A DNA stretch of 64,000 nt from Streptosporangium roseum DSM 43021 (GCF_000024865.1 NC_013595.1:3596001-3660000), one strand, 5' to 3'. Positions 8,796 to 17,256 are shown, numbered from the stretch's first letter. Notes: generated from the letters alone by a model not told the origin. A program made the numbers and translations.

Positions 8796-9500
8796 TCAGC
8801 CCGCGTAGACCGGGTAGCCGTAGCCGACGACCTGGGACTTGGGCCGGACGCGGTGCTCGACCTTGCCGTTTCCGGTGTTGCCCTCGATCGTGCTGATCGT
8901 GCCGTCGCCGTTGTCCTTCTTCACGAAGCCGACGTGGTCGATGCCGCTGATGCTCTTGCCGCCGTTCCAGTCGAAGTAGACGACGGCGCCGGGCTTGGCG
9001 GTGGTGCCCCAGTGCTTGTTGTCCTTGAACCACTTGGCGTGGGAGACGGTGTAGGCGTCCCAGCCCATGGTGGGCCGGATGCCGGCCTGCTCGCCGACCC
9101 AGGAGACGAACATCGCGCACCAGGGGGCGTTGGCGTAGGCTCGCGGGCTGCCGCCGTCACGGGCGACGGTCTCCTTGGCCCGGGGGGAGGCCACGTACCA
9201 GGACTGGAACTTGGTCCCGCCGCCCTGGGCGTTCTCGGAGATGCCGACCTGCTTGGCGGCGAGGTCCAGGACCTGCGCGGCCGTGACCTTGGGCAGGCGC
9301 TCGGCCTCGATCTGGAGAGGGGTCTTGTTCGCCTTGACGGGCTGGGCGACCTCTGCGGGGGCGGGGTTGAGGTGGCCCTGTCCGGGAGTGTCCGCCAGGG
9401 CGGAGGGGGCTGCTGCGAGGCCGCCACCGAGAGCGATGGAGGCGCCCAGAACGAGGTGGGTCAGGTGACGGGTCTTGGGGGTGAGGCGGTTCTTGGCCAT
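8796..9500 (-). CDS. Secreted CHAP-domain peptidoglycan hydrolase
   Basis: A 234-residue exported protein. Residues 1-36 are a signal peptide ending ALA, followed by a Pro/Ala linker (38-58), a helical region with a coiled segment (about 59-95) and a C-terminal CHAP domain (about 97-234). The catalytic Cys is C128 in NAPWCAMFVSWV, the His is H189 in GIDHVGFV and the third polar residue lies in the IEGNTG segment (E206/N208). It should cleave peptidoglycan amide bonds during growth, division or spore germination. Expression is very probably controlled by the c-di-AMP riboswitch in its leader (9534-9651). Start ATG 9500 follows AAGGAG. A closely following strong terminator makes it monocistronic. 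Confidence 0.92.
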   Translation of the reverse strand: MAKNRLTPKTRHLTHLVLGASIALGGGLAAAPSALADTPGQGHLNPAPAEVAQPVKANKTPLQIEAERLPKVTAAQVLDLAAKQVGISENAQGGGTKFQSWYVASPRAKETVARDGGSPRAYANAPWCAMFVSWVGEQAGIRPTMGWDAYTVSHAKWFKDNKHWGTTAKPGAVVYFDWNGGKSISGIDHVGFVKKDNGDGTISTIEGNTGNGKVEHRVRPKSQVVGYGYPVYAG

Positions 9501-9533
9501 GCGGGGGTGTGACTCCTTGCTTCGCTTCTCATT

Positions 9534-9651
9534 CCGCCTACCGGGTTAGCTGACGGGTTCGGGCTGGGAAGTGCCCTACGGCGCGCGGAGGCGCCGATTC
9601 ACCCCAAGAACGGTTGGTTCCCCGGTTCCGCGAGATTCGCGGATTCGGCGG
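9534..9651 (-). promoter_or_regulatory. c-di-AMP riboswitch (ydaO/yuaA class)
   Basis: Read on the minus strand the leader contains the conserved ydaO-class blocks in order: GAACCGGGGAACCAA (9628-9614), GGGGTGAATC (9605-9596), GTAGGGCA (9579-9572) and CCCGTCAGCTAACCCGGTAG (9557-9538), closed by a P1 helix of CCGCC (9651-9647) with GGCGG (9538-9534). It ends about 35 bases before the CHAP-gene start. In actinobacteria this class senses c-di-AMP and typically turns off cell-wall hydrolase genes such as rpfA when the ligand is high. Assignment was made by eye on these conserved blocks. Confidence 0.92.
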
Positions 9652-10031
9652 CCGTGATCACCGGGCGGAACGATCCGCTTGGATGAAGCACGGTCGGGCA
9701 ATGTGTTGGCAATGCGTAGGACTGGTTAGACCTAGGCGTTCACCAGGAATGAGTAGAAGCTACGTGAACCGGACAAACGATTACAAGTCCGGCACATTGC
9801 TCTGACTTGGGAATACGCCCGAATCCGGGGGGAAGTCTTGGCCACGCTCAAGATCCCTCGCGACGCGTCCGGCGGCGGGCGCGGAGCCGGAAACGCCTGT
9901 GGGGCGGGCGTTTCCGGGCATCGGCGCCGGCGGGGAGCCGCCGGGCCGATCTCGCCCCGCCCCGCGGTTTCGCCATCATCGTAGATCTTTTGGCTTAACC
10001 CCGTTTTACCTGCGAAAACACCTGATTTTGA
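9652..10031. other. Gene-free interval between the riboswitch and the TetR gene
   Basis: About 380 bases with no supported gene. The part nearest the riboswitch (about 9660-9800) is relatively AT-rich and should hold the CHAP-gene promoter, but no clear -35/-10 pair could be fixed. Short plus-strand reading frames here have no recognisable protein pattern or ribosome site. The remainder holds one terminator-like hairpin. Confidence 0.5.
9920..9950 (-). terminator. Terminator-like hairpin after the TetR gene
   Basis: An ATCGGC/CCGGCGG stem pairs with its complement at 9938-9950 around a four-base loop with a single bulged G, about 80 bases past the TetR stop. Confidence 0.6.
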
Positions 10032-10610
10032 TCAGGGAGTGGCGGTGGACCAGGCGCGGATCAGCGGCAGCAGCACCCGGTCGACCGTCTCCTCCGCGAA
10101 GGCGCCGTCCAGCGGCTCTCCGGTGATGAGGAGCCGGTGCCAGACCAGGGCCTCGGTGACCCTCCTGATCTCGCCGGGGTCGGCCCCGCCCGGCAGCTCG
10201 CCCCGCTCGCGGGCGCGGTCGAGGAGCGGGACGGTGCCGGTGATGTCGGGGCGCGGCACGTTCGCGCGCAGGGCGGCGGCCAGGCCGGGGGCGGTGAGCA
10301 GGGCGGGGACCAGCGCGAAGACCAGGCCGTGCTTCTGCTCCAGGGTCCGGCAGAATCCGGCCACCACCGCCACCAGGTCGCCGCGCATCGACCCCGTGTC
10401 GGGCGGCGGTGCGACGTCGATCTCCAGATGGTTGCAGACCAGGTCCACGACCAGGGCCTCCTTGCCCGGCCAGCGGCGGTAGATCGTGGCCTTGCTCGCG
10501 CTGGCGCGCCTGGCGATCTGGTCGACGGACATGCGGTCGAATCCGACCTCGGAGAGCAGTTCCATGGTCGCGTCGAGAATCGCCCGCTCTCGCCTGGGGT
10601 CGAGCCGCAA
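10032..10610 (-). CDS. TetR-family transcriptional repressor
   Basis: A 192-residue regulator with an N-terminal TetR helix-turn-helix (RAILDATMELLSEVGFDRMSVDQIARRASASKATIYRRWPGKEALV, about residues 8-53) and a C-terminal ligand/dimer domain. The N-terminal pattern is close to the TetR_C_33/AcrR-like group. It starts at TTG 10610 behind a good GGAGG site six bases away, 15 bases after the stop of the SDR gene, so both are one operon. It most likely represses this operon through the 33-bp palindrome at 11536-11568. The inducing ligand is unknown but may be the SDR substrate. Confidence 0.9.
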   Translation of the reverse strand: MRLDPRRERAILDATMELLSEVGFDRMSVDQIARRASASKATIYRRWPGKEALVVDLVCNHLEIDVAPPPDTGSMRGDLVAVVAGFCRTLEQKHGLVFALVPALLTAPGLAAALRANVPRPDITGTVPLLDRARERGELPGGADPGEIRRVTEALVWHRLLITGEPLDGAFAEETVDRVLLPLIRAWSTATP

Positions 10611-10625
10611 GATGCCTCCGGTGGG

Positions 10626-11498
10626 CTACGAGTGCTGTGTGATCGTCTCGAATCGTACGCCTGTGAGCTCCTCCGACGCCTCCCACAGCCGCCGGGCCAC
10701 CGTCTCGTCCAGCGCCTTGGGCGAAGGGGTCAGGGTCTTCGGGCCGGGACCGATGAACCGGCCTCCGGTCACCTCGGGAGAGGTCGCGGCGTAGAGGGAG
10801 GGGATCGCGCCCCTGTCGGGAGACTGGAGCGCCAGCCGCATGAGAGCGCCGGCCGGCCGGGTGAGCACGCCCAGCTTCATGATGCCGGTGGCCGTCGCGC
10901 CGGGGTGGGTGGCCACGCTGAGCAGCCGGTCCCCCGCCCGGCGCTGCAGTTCCAGCGTGAACAGCAGGTTGGCCAGCTTCGATCTGCCGTAGGCCGAGAA
11001 CCGTCCGTACCGGCGTTCGAGCCCCAGGTCGTCGAAGTCGATTCTGCCCAGGCTGTGCGCGTCGCTGGAGACCGTGACGACCCGGGCGCCCGGCCTGGCG
11101 AGCAGATGGGGCAGCAGCAGCCCGGTCAGCGCGAAGTGGCCCAGATGGTTGGTGCCGAACTGCATCTCGAAGCCGTCGGCGGTGGTCCGCCGGGGGATCA
11201 TGCCAATTCCTGCATTGTTGACCAGTATGTCGATCGGCTCGTCGAAGGCGGCCGCGAAGCCCCGCACCGAGCCCAGATCGGCCAGATCCAGCACTCTCGG
11301 CTCGATCCGCGCGCCCGGCGTCTCCGCCCGGACCGCCTTCACCGCCGCCTCCCCCCTGGCGAGGTCGCGCGCGGTCACGATCACCCGGGCGCCGCGCCCG
11401 GCCAGCCGTGACGCGGTCGCGAGCCCGATGCCGCCGTTGGCGCCGGTGACCACCGCGGTGGAACCGGTCAGGTCGGGGATGTCGTCCGGAGTCCACAT
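10626..11498 (-). CDS. Short-chain dehydrogenase/reductase (SDR)
   Basis: A 290-residue NAD(P)-dependent oxidoreductase of the retinol-dehydrogenase-like SDR group. The cofactor motif TGANGGIG is near residues 19-26, NNAGIG marks the central strand, and the catalytic YGRSK gives Tyr and Lys, with an upstream VSSDAH serine. The start ATG 11498 follows AGGAGA; an upstream in-frame extension crosses the palindromic operator and is rejected. Downstream is its TetR partner. SDR-TetR pairs are often detoxification or xenobiotic-response units; the substrate cannot be read from sequence. Confidence 0.9.
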   Translation of the reverse strand: MWTPDDIPDLTGSTAVVTGANGGIGLATASRLAGRGARVIVTARDLARGEAAVKAVRAETPGARIEPRVLDLADLGSVRGFAAAFDEPIDILVNNAGIGMIPRRTTADGFEMQFGTNHLGHFALTGLLLPHLLARPGARVVTVSSDAHSLGRIDFDDLGLERRYGRFSAYGRSKLANLLFTLELQRRAGDRLLSVATHPGATATGIMKLGVLTRPAGALMRLALQSPDRGAIPSLYAATSPEVTGGRFIGPGPKTLTPSPKALDETVARRLWEASEELTGVRFETITQHS

Positions 11499-11535
11499 GG
11501 CCTGTCTCCTCTGAGGTGTGCGATCGGGATGTGTG

Positions 11536-11568
11536 CCGTAGTGTACGAAACCGTTCCGTACACCACGG
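11536..11568. promoter_or_regulatory. 33-bp palindromic TetR operator upstream of the SDR gene
   Basis: Left arm CCGTAGTGTACGAAAC (11536-11551), one central base, right arm GTTCCGTACACCACGG (11553-11568); the arms are complementary at 14 of 16 positions. It lies 38 bp upstream of the SDR start and about 95 bp upstream of the divergent gene at 11664. Size and symmetry fit a TetR-family operator for the repressor encoded in the same operon. Confidence 0.75.
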
Positions 11569-11663
11569 TAGATCGTTCCGCGCCGGGTGCGCAAGTGGGC
11601 GTATTCGGGTGTTCACCCGCAGTTCCAGGACGTGTAAGACATCCGGGTTACGGTGAGGCGGTC

Positions 11664-12713
11664 GTGAACGGGTCATCGCCCGGCGTGGAGAACGGTCGAG
11701 ACCACGCGCGGGAGCAGGGTTCGGCCGTCGCCTGGGTGGAGTCCCCGCTGCAGATGCTCTGCGCCGTGGAGGCCCACCACGCCGGACTGCTCGGCGCCCA
11801 TGCCCGGGTGGTGCCCCGTGCCGGCCTGCGCCCGCTCGTCGTCACCGGCCGCGAGATCTCCCGGCTCGGCCTCCCCGGCGGCCTGGAACTGGCCACCCCC
11901 GAGCCCGGGATGCCCCGGCCCCGCCGGGGCACGACCTGGGTGGTCGGCGACGCCTTCTCCGGCAAGGTGCAGTCCGGCTGGCTGACCGCCCTGCCGGGAC
12001 GCATCGTGATCGTCGACGACGGCCTGGCGACCATCAGGCTCCTGGAACTGCTCACCGGGCGGATCCGGACGCCGCTGCTGCGGGCCCGCGCCACGGCGAA
12101 CCCGCTCAGGGCCGGGCTCAGGAGCGCGCTGGGAACGGCGGCCGGCCTGCGGCTGCGCGCCGCCGCCCGATCCGGCCGGCTGTCGATCTTCACGGCGCTG
12201 CCCGTCCCCGCCGAGCTGGCGCGGGCCGTACGGGACAGGGGCGCGGAGCTGGTCACCCACGACTTCGCCTGGCTGCGGTCACAGCCCCTGCGCAGGCCCC
12301 GCCCCGAGGAGCGCACCGTCGTGCTCGGCACCTCGCTGGTCCGCAACGGCCTGATCCACCGTGACCGCTACTTCACCTGGCTGGCCGGGCTCGGCTCGTC
12401 CGAGCCGGTCGCGTACTTCCCGCACCGCAGGGAGGACCCCCACGATCTCGCCCAGGTCGGGGAACAGCCCGGGATCACCGTCTACGACGGCGGGATCCCC
12501 GCCGAGATGACCCTGCGCGGACTCGCCGCCGAACAGCGGGTGCTGAGCCTGCCGTCCACCGCGGTCACCTCCCTGCGGGTCCTGCTCTCGGCCCGGGGCG
12601 TGACCGTGGAGACGGTCGACGTCCCCGAGGAGTGGTGGACCGCCCAGGCGGCGCCCTCACTCCGTTCCCACCTGTCGATGTTCGCCCATCACGACACTGG
12701 AGCTACAGCTTGA
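11664..12713 (+). CDS. Polysialyltransferase-like putative glycosyltransferase
   Basis: A 349-residue protein with the two-lobed look of sialyl/polysialyltransferase-type GTs: an N-terminal lobe with WVESPLQMLCAVEA (a ..SPLQ. opening common in this group), IVIVDDGLAT at the lobe centre, a VVLGTSLV strand, a YFPHRRED segment resembling the HP motif and LSLPSTAVTSL resembling the S/T motif. No signal peptide. Start GTG 11664 follows GGTGAGG. Its stop overlaps the next start as TTGA, so it is coupled to the DUF6716-like gene. In context it probably adds nonulosonic acid or other sugars to a cell-wall glycopolymer. The donor is inferred; the family call is by pattern only. Confidence 0.65.
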   Translation: MNGSSPGVENGRDHAREQGSAVAWVESPLQMLCAVEAHHAGLLGAHARVVPRAGLRPLVVTGREISRLGLPGGLELATPEPGMPRPRRGTTWVVGDAFSGKVQSGWLTALPGRIVIVDDGLATIRLLELLTGRIRTPLLRARATANPLRAGLRSALGTAAGLRLRAAARSGRLSIFTALPVPAELARAVRDRGAELVTHDFAWLRSQPLRRPRPEERTVVLGTSLVRNGLIHRDRYFTWLAGLGSSEPVAYFPHRREDPHDLAQVGEQPGITVYDGGIPAEMTLRGLAAEQRVLSLPSTAVTSLRVLLSARGVTVETVDVPEEWWTAQAAPSLRSHLSMFAHHDTGATA

Positions 12714-13915
12714 AGGTCCTGGCCGTGGCCGACTCGGATTCCTACCTGAAGTGGGCCGCCCACCTGCTCGGGGACCTGCCGTCGAGCTGTACGGCGGAGC
12801 TGGCGGTGATCCGTACGCCCATCACGCCCTCCCCGGCCCAGATCCACGCGGCCGTCGCGGGTGCGGCCGCCGATCCGCCCGTGCTGTCGGCCCGTGCGCT
12901 GCGCCGGGCCGCCGAGCGGCTCAGACCGGACGTGGTGCTGGTCGCCTGCACCGGGCCCGTGGTGGACGTGCTGGTCAGCGAGGTGCTCGCCGGCCTGACG
13001 CCGAGGCCGGTGTTCGTCTCCGGGCTGCCGGGGATCTCCATCCCGGCGACCGAGAAGGCATGGGTGTTCCGCAGCGGATGCGACCTGTTCGTCCTGCACA
13101 GCGAGCGGGAGGTCGAGGAGTTCTCGGCGATCGGCCGGGAACTGGGCGGAGGCGGGGCGGTGGGACTGACCCGGCTGCCGTTCCTCCTCGGCGGCGGCGG
13201 GGAGGTCCCCGTCACCGGCCCGCGCGACCGGGTGGTGTTCGCGACCCAGGCCAAGGTGCCCAGGCGCAGGGAGGAGCGCGAGCGGATCCTGCTCGGGCTG
13301 GCCGCGCTGGCCGGACGGCGGCCCGACCTTGACGTGGTGGTCAAGCTCCGCGCCCTGGACACCGAGCGGCAGACCCACAACGAGCGCCACCACTACCAGC
13401 GCCTGTGGCAGTCGCTGGCCGACGACGGCCGGGTCCGTCCCGGCGCCGTGCGGTTCGCCGTGGGGCCCATGCACGAGCACCTGGCCCACGCGGCCGGATT
13501 CGTCACGGTCAGCTCGACCGCCGCGCTGGAGGCGATCGCCCAGTCGGTGCCCCTGCTGGTGCTGTCGGACTTCGGGGTCAGCGCCGAGATGATCAACCTG
13601 GTCTTCGAGGACAGCGGCCTGCTCGGCACGCTGGACGACCTGTCCGAGAGCCGCTTCCGCACCCCGGACGAGGCCTGGTGCCAGGCCAACTACTTCCACC
13701 GGCGCGGGGAGAGCGACTGGGTGTCCCAGATGGTCACGCTGGTCGCCCAGGTCCGTGCGGGACGCCGGGCTCCGGCCCGGTCGCTGCTCGACGGCCCGCA
13801 GCACGCCGCCGCCCGGCGCCGCGCCCGCCTGCGGGTCGAGGTCCCGCCCAACGTGCTGCGCGTCGGCTACCGGGCCAAGCGCCGGATGCGCCGCTACCTC
13901 AACGCGCTGGGCTGA
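12710..13915 (+). CDS. DUF6716-like putative glycosyltransferase
   Basis: A 401-residue protein starting at TTG 12710 inside the previous stop. The body resembles a GT-B glycosyltransferase: an N-terminal Rossmann-like lobe (KVLAVADSDSYLKWAAHLL, VVLVACTGP, PVFVSGLPGIS) and a C-terminal lobe with VVFATQAKVPRRREER, VVVKLRAL and the donor-site-like FVTVSSTAALEAIAQSVPLLVLSDFG. The C-terminus is basic (RAKRRMRRYL), suiting membrane association. Such proteins sit beside NeuB/polysialyltransferase genes in many actinomycetes. I infer a role in the same glycopolymer. It converges on the AKR gene 20 bases away. Confidence 0.65.
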   Translation: MKVLAVADSDSYLKWAAHLLGDLPSSCTAELAVIRTPITPSPAQIHAAVAGAAADPPVLSARALRRAAERLRPDVVLVACTGPVVDVLVSEVLAGLTPRPVFVSGLPGISIPATEKAWVFRSGCDLFVLHSEREVEEFSAIGRELGGGGAVGLTRLPFLLGGGGEVPVTGPRDRVVFATQAKVPRRREERERILLGLAALAGRRPDLDVVVKLRALDTERQTHNERHHYQRLWQSLADDGRVRPGAVRFAVGPMHEHLAHAAGFVTVSSTAALEAIAQSVPLLVLSDFGVSAEMINLVFEDSGLLGTLDDLSESRFRTPDEAWCQANYFHRRGESDWVSQMVTLVAQVRAGRRAPARSLLDGPQHAAARRRARLRVEVPPNVLRVGYRAKRRMRRYLNALG

Positions 13916-13935
13916 CCGGAGGCGCCCCCGGAGGG

Positions 13936-14883
13936 TCAGGCGGCGGCGTCGAGCAGGCCGCGGTGTTCGGTGCTCAACGTCAGCGACACCCCGGCGAGTG
14001 CCTCGTCGAGCTGCTCCGTGCCGCTGACGCCGACGATCGGTGTCACCGCCGGGGCGCCGCCGGACAGCCAGGCCAGGACCACCTGGTTCCGGCTGACGCC
14101 GAGCTCCCGCGCCACCCGGGCGAGGGCGGCCAGCCTCCGGGTGGTGCCCGGGTGGTCGTAGGCCTCCGGGAGTGGCCGGTCAGGACGGGTGTAGGCGCCT
14201 CCCAAAAGTGCCGTGTAGGCCCACAGGGACAGCTCCGGGTCGGACTGGACGTAGTCGACGATCTCGTCGGTGACCCAGCCGAACCGGTGGTCCTGGCCGG
14301 GGACGGAGGCACCGGGACGGGGCTGGAGGTACGAATGGCGCAGCTGGAGCGCGGTGTACCCGGCCCAGCCGTTGCCCCGGGCGATCTGCCGGGCCCGCTC
14401 CACCCGCCAGAGCGGATGGTTGGAACAGCCCAGCCGGCCGACGGTGCCCGACCCGACGAGCTCCGCGAAGGCCCCGGCCGTGTCCTCCAGCCGGGCGGCG
14501 CGGTCCTCCATGTGCGCCCAGTACAGGTCGATCCGGTCGGTGCCCAGCCGCTGGAGGCTGCCCTGCACCGCGTTCCTGATCGCGGGGGCCGACAGGCCCT
14601 CGCGGTTGGCGGGCCACTCGCCGGGCCCCACGGGTTCGGCGCCCACCTTGGTGCTGAGATACACCCGGTCCCGGACGCCCGGGCGGCGGGCCAGCCACCG
14701 GCCGATGACCTCCTCGCTCTGCCCGCCCCGGCCGCTCGGGTCGGACCAGAAGGCATAGCAGTCGGCCGTGTCGATCAGCGTGCCCCCGGCGTCCACGAAC
14801 CGGTCCAGCACCTCGAACGATGTCCGCTCGTCCAGGCGCGTGCCGAAATTCATCGCTCCCAGCGCGAGATTGACCGTCGTCAT
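13936..14883 (-). CDS. Aldo/keto reductase
   Basis: A 315-residue NADPH-dependent oxidoreductase with a TIM-barrel AKR pattern: LIDTADCYAF holds the catalytic Asp and Tyr, YLSTKVG the Lys and LYWAHMED the His of the tetrad; the C-terminal VTPIVGVSGTEQLDEAL is the cofactor region. Start ATG 14883 follows GGAAGGGGG. It lies in the middle of the glycopolymer cluster on the minus strand but has no obvious part in nonulosonate synthesis, so it may be an insertion or a sugar-modifying enzyme. The substrate is unknown. Confidence 0.9.
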   Translation of the reverse strand: MTTVNLALGAMNFGTRLDERTSFEVLDRFVDAGGTLIDTADCYAFWSDPSGRGGQSEEVIGRWLARRPGVRDRVYLSTKVGAEPVGPGEWPANREGLSAPAIRNAVQGSLQRLGTDRIDLYWAHMEDRAARLEDTAGAFAELVGSGTVGRLGCSNHPLWRVERARQIARGNGWAGYTALQLRHSYLQPRPGASVPGQDHRFGWVTDEIVDYVQSDPELSLWAYTALLGGAYTRPDRPLPEAYDHPGTTRRLAALARVARELGVSRNQVVLAWLSGGAPAVTPIVGVSGTEQLDEALAGVSLTLSTEHRGLLDAAA

Positions 14884-14975
14884 GTCGTGCCCCCTTCCGC
14901 GTCGGCTCCGGGACACAGGGTTCCACCTGGAGTGCGCTCAAGGTCAAACAGCGCGGCGCCGCCGGGCCGTACGGG

Positions 14976-16265
14976 TCAGGAAAGCGCTCGGGACAGGCGG
15001 TGGCGGAGCCTGCCCAGGGCGCCGGGCTGCTGGGCGGAGGGCGCGGGGGACAGCTCCAGGGCGGCCAGGCGCTGCCGCTTGAAGTAGCGGGCGGGCCCGT
15101 GGGCGTCGAGGTAGGCGGCGGCCGGCTCGCGCAGGCCGGGGTAGGTCTCGCTCCGCATGCAGTAGCCGACCGCGCGGACCAGGGCCTGGAGGTCCACCGG
15201 CGGCGGCTCCTCCAGCGACCCGTCGGCCGACAGGCGGGGGAGCAGGGCGTCGGTGATGGTGGCGGGCACGCGGTTGCTGTTCTCGTACGGCGAGAGCCGT
15301 TCCAGGACCAGTTCCCCGCCCATCGTCGCCACCGGCAGGCCGAAGTGCCGCCCGGCGGTGATCAGGGCGGTGGAGAAGCACCCCGCCACGAGGGCGGGCC
15401 TGAGCGCGGCGAAGCACGACTCCGCGGGGACGCCCTCTCCCGCCACCGCCAGCCGGACGCCCAGCTCTCCGGCCGTCTCGCGGAGCCGCTGGGCGTGCCG
15501 CCGCCCGGCGGCCGGATGGGGCTTGAACAGCACGGTGTCGAACCCCCGGGCGACCAGGCCGCGCAGCATGTCCGCGTGGAGCCCGGCCTCCTCCTCGGGG
15601 GTGACGATGTCCAGCGCGGACAGGTACTGGCCGAGGATCATCGGCGGTCCGGCGGGCAGGTCCCGCGTCTCCTCCCCGCTCGCGCCGCTCTGCGCGATCA
15701 CGTCGAGGAAGGCCCGGTCCGGAAGGGTCTCGGCGGGCACGCCGTACTCCGACAGCAGCAGCGGGGACAGGCCCGGGACGAGGTCGAGGTGGAGCAGGCG
15801 GGTGATCCGGCCGGAGATCTCCGCCGGGAGCGGGTCGCGGGTGGGACCGTAGCTCATCAGGCCGTCGGAGTAGACCGTGATCGGGCAGTCCTTGACCAGA
15901 CCGGCGAGGGTCCGCGCGGGCGGGACCGCGATGGACTCCAGGATCAGCTCGTCGGGGCCGCCGTCGAGGGAGAGGTGGGACAGCAGCAGTCGGCCCAGCA
16001 TCGGGACCTCGATGATCCGGGCCTTCCAGTCCGACGGGTGCAGCGGGGCCACGACGTCGTTCCACGACCGGACCTCGTCGAAGCGCGGGCGCAGCGCGGC
16101 GAAGCCGGGGACCTGGTCCAGGGACGGGGTGATCTCCGGGATGGCCGCGTTGTTGGAGACCAGCAGGATCCGGCGGCCGTCGCGCGGTCCGAAGCGGCCG
16201 TCGTCGATCGCCGCCGCCAGCGTCATCGCGCCGAACAGGGTCGAGGCGTAGAAAAGCTGCGTCAT
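14976..16265 (-). CDS. Polysialyltransferase family glycosyltransferase
   Basis: A 429-residue protein resembling bacterial alpha-2,8-polysialyltransferases (GT52/POLYST type). It opens with MTQLFYASTLFGAMTLAAAI, has a central ITVYSDGLMSYGP segment, the HP motif in VLFKPHPAAGRRH, and the S/T motif in LVAGCFSTALITA, which in this family bind the CMP-sugar donor. The tail is basic and Pro/Ala-rich. ATG 16265 overlaps the GT2 stop as ATGA, so the order GT2 then this gene is translationally coupled. With the CMP-sugar synthase at 17257 it should polymerise a nonulosonic acid-containing glycan at the cell surface. Confidence 0.82.
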   Translation of the reverse strand: MTQLFYASTLFGAMTLAAAIDDGRFGPRDGRRILLVSNNAAIPEITPSLDQVPGFAALRPRFDEVRSWNDVVAPLHPSDWKARIIEVPMLGRLLLSHLSLDGGPDELILESIAVPPARTLAGLVKDCPITVYSDGLMSYGPTRDPLPAEISGRITRLLHLDLVPGLSPLLLSEYGVPAETLPDRAFLDVIAQSGASGEETRDLPAGPPMILGQYLSALDIVTPEEEAGLHADMLRGLVARGFDTVLFKPHPAAGRRHAQRLRETAGELGVRLAVAGEGVPAESCFAALRPALVAGCFSTALITAGRHFGLPVATMGGELVLERLSPYENSNRVPATITDALLPRLSADGSLEEPPPVDLQALVRAVGYCMRSETYPGLREPAAAYLDAHGPARYFKRQRLAALELSPAPSAQQPGALGRLRHRLSRALS

Positions 16266-17206
16266 CGGGCCTCCAACAGCCGCCGCAGGATCTGGTCGCG
16301 TGCCGGGTCCAGGCGAGTTTCGGCGAGCAGGCCCCCGGGCAGCCGCCGCAGGGCTTCGGCGCCGCGCCGCTCGAAGCGGGTGCGGAGCTCGGGGGAGAAG
16401 CGGTCGGCCAGCTCCAGGTGGTGGGCCAGCAGGGCGCAGAAGGTGCGCGCCGCCTTGGGCGCGAACTCCTCTTCCAGATCGGCGAAGACGAGGTCGAAGG
16501 CGTCGAAGAAGTGCAGCTGCCGGGCGTCGCCGATCCGGGTCAGCGAGCCGGACACCATCCGCCGGTAGAAGAGCCCGGCCAGCGAGACCACTCCGAACGA
16601 GCTCGCCTGACGGTGCAGCCGCCAGATCCACGGCCGGTCCTCGGCGGTGTGCAGGTGCCCGGGGAAGTTCAGCAGGTCGCCGAGGTCGCGGCGGTAGATC
16701 CCGGCCCAGGCGTAGGGGTAGTCGACCATGGTCCTGACCTCGGCGGGCAGGATGTGGTCGCGCGGCTTGAGCACCACCTCGCGGGGGGCCGGCGGCGCCC
16801 GGTGGATCACCCGCCTGCGGCCCTCCACCTGGACGTGGTCCACCCGGACGAAGTCGCAGCCGAGCCGTTCGATCGCCCCGACCAGGTCGGTGAGGTAGCC
16901 GGGCGCCAGCCAGTCGTCGCCGTCCATGAAGGTCAGGTAGCGGCCCGAGGCCAGCGACACCCCGAGGTTGCGGGCGTCGGCCAGCCCCACCGGCCGCTCG
17001 TTGCGCAGGACGACCAGGCCGGGCAGGTCCTCGCGGAAGTCCTCGATGATCTGCCCGGTCGCGTCCGTCGATCCGTCGTCCACCACGATGAACTCGAAGT
17101 CCCTGTGCGCGTTCCTGACGAGCGAGGTCAGCGCGTCGGAGATGTAGAGCTCGGCGTCCCGCACCGGGACGACGACGGACAGCTTGATCAAGTTTCCTTT
17201 TCCCAT
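16262..17206 (-). CDS. Family 2 glycosyltransferase
   Basis: A 314-residue GT-A fold enzyme. The N-terminal half has the GT2 signature LSVVVPVRDAELYISDALTSL, the nucleotide-binding FIVVDDGSTD and the metal-binding DxD in YLTFMDGDDW near residue 96. The later HTAEDRPWIWRLH gives the usual ED(R) catalytic region. Start ATG 17206 has only a weak ribosome site; an in-frame TTG shortly downstream, after AAAAGGAAAC, is a possible alternative. It is 50 bases downstream of the synthase fusion and overlaps the polysialyltransferase, forming a three-gene operon. It likely builds the acceptor or linkage of the polymer. Confidence 0.88.
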   Translation of the reverse strand: MGKGNLIKLSVVVPVRDAELYISDALTSLVRNAHRDFEFIVVDDGSTDATGQIIEDFREDLPGLVVLRNERPVGLADARNLGVSLASGRYLTFMDGDDWLAPGYLTDLVGAIERLGCDFVRVDHVQVEGRRRVIHRAPPAPREVVLKPRDHILPAEVRTMVDYPYAWAGIYRRDLGDLLNFPGHLHTAEDRPWIWRLHRQASSFGVVSLAGLFYRRMVSGSLTRIGDARQLHFFDAFDLVFADLEEEFAPKAARTFCALLAHHLELADRFSPELRTRFERRGAEALRRLPGGLLAETRLDPARDQILRRLLEAR

Positions 17207-17256
17207 TCAGAGTCCGGTCCTCGGCGAGGACCCGCGTAGCCGCCTCCCGGGGCGGG

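Noticed and set aside
9614..9998. Short plus-strand reading frames between the riboswitch and TetR gene
   Set aside because: They overlap the riboswitch antisense or are Arg/Gly-rich with no ribosome site or family pattern.
11499..11594. N-terminal extension of the SDR protein
   Set aside because: It would be translated through the palindromic operator and lacks a ribosome site, while ATG 11498 has AGGAGA.
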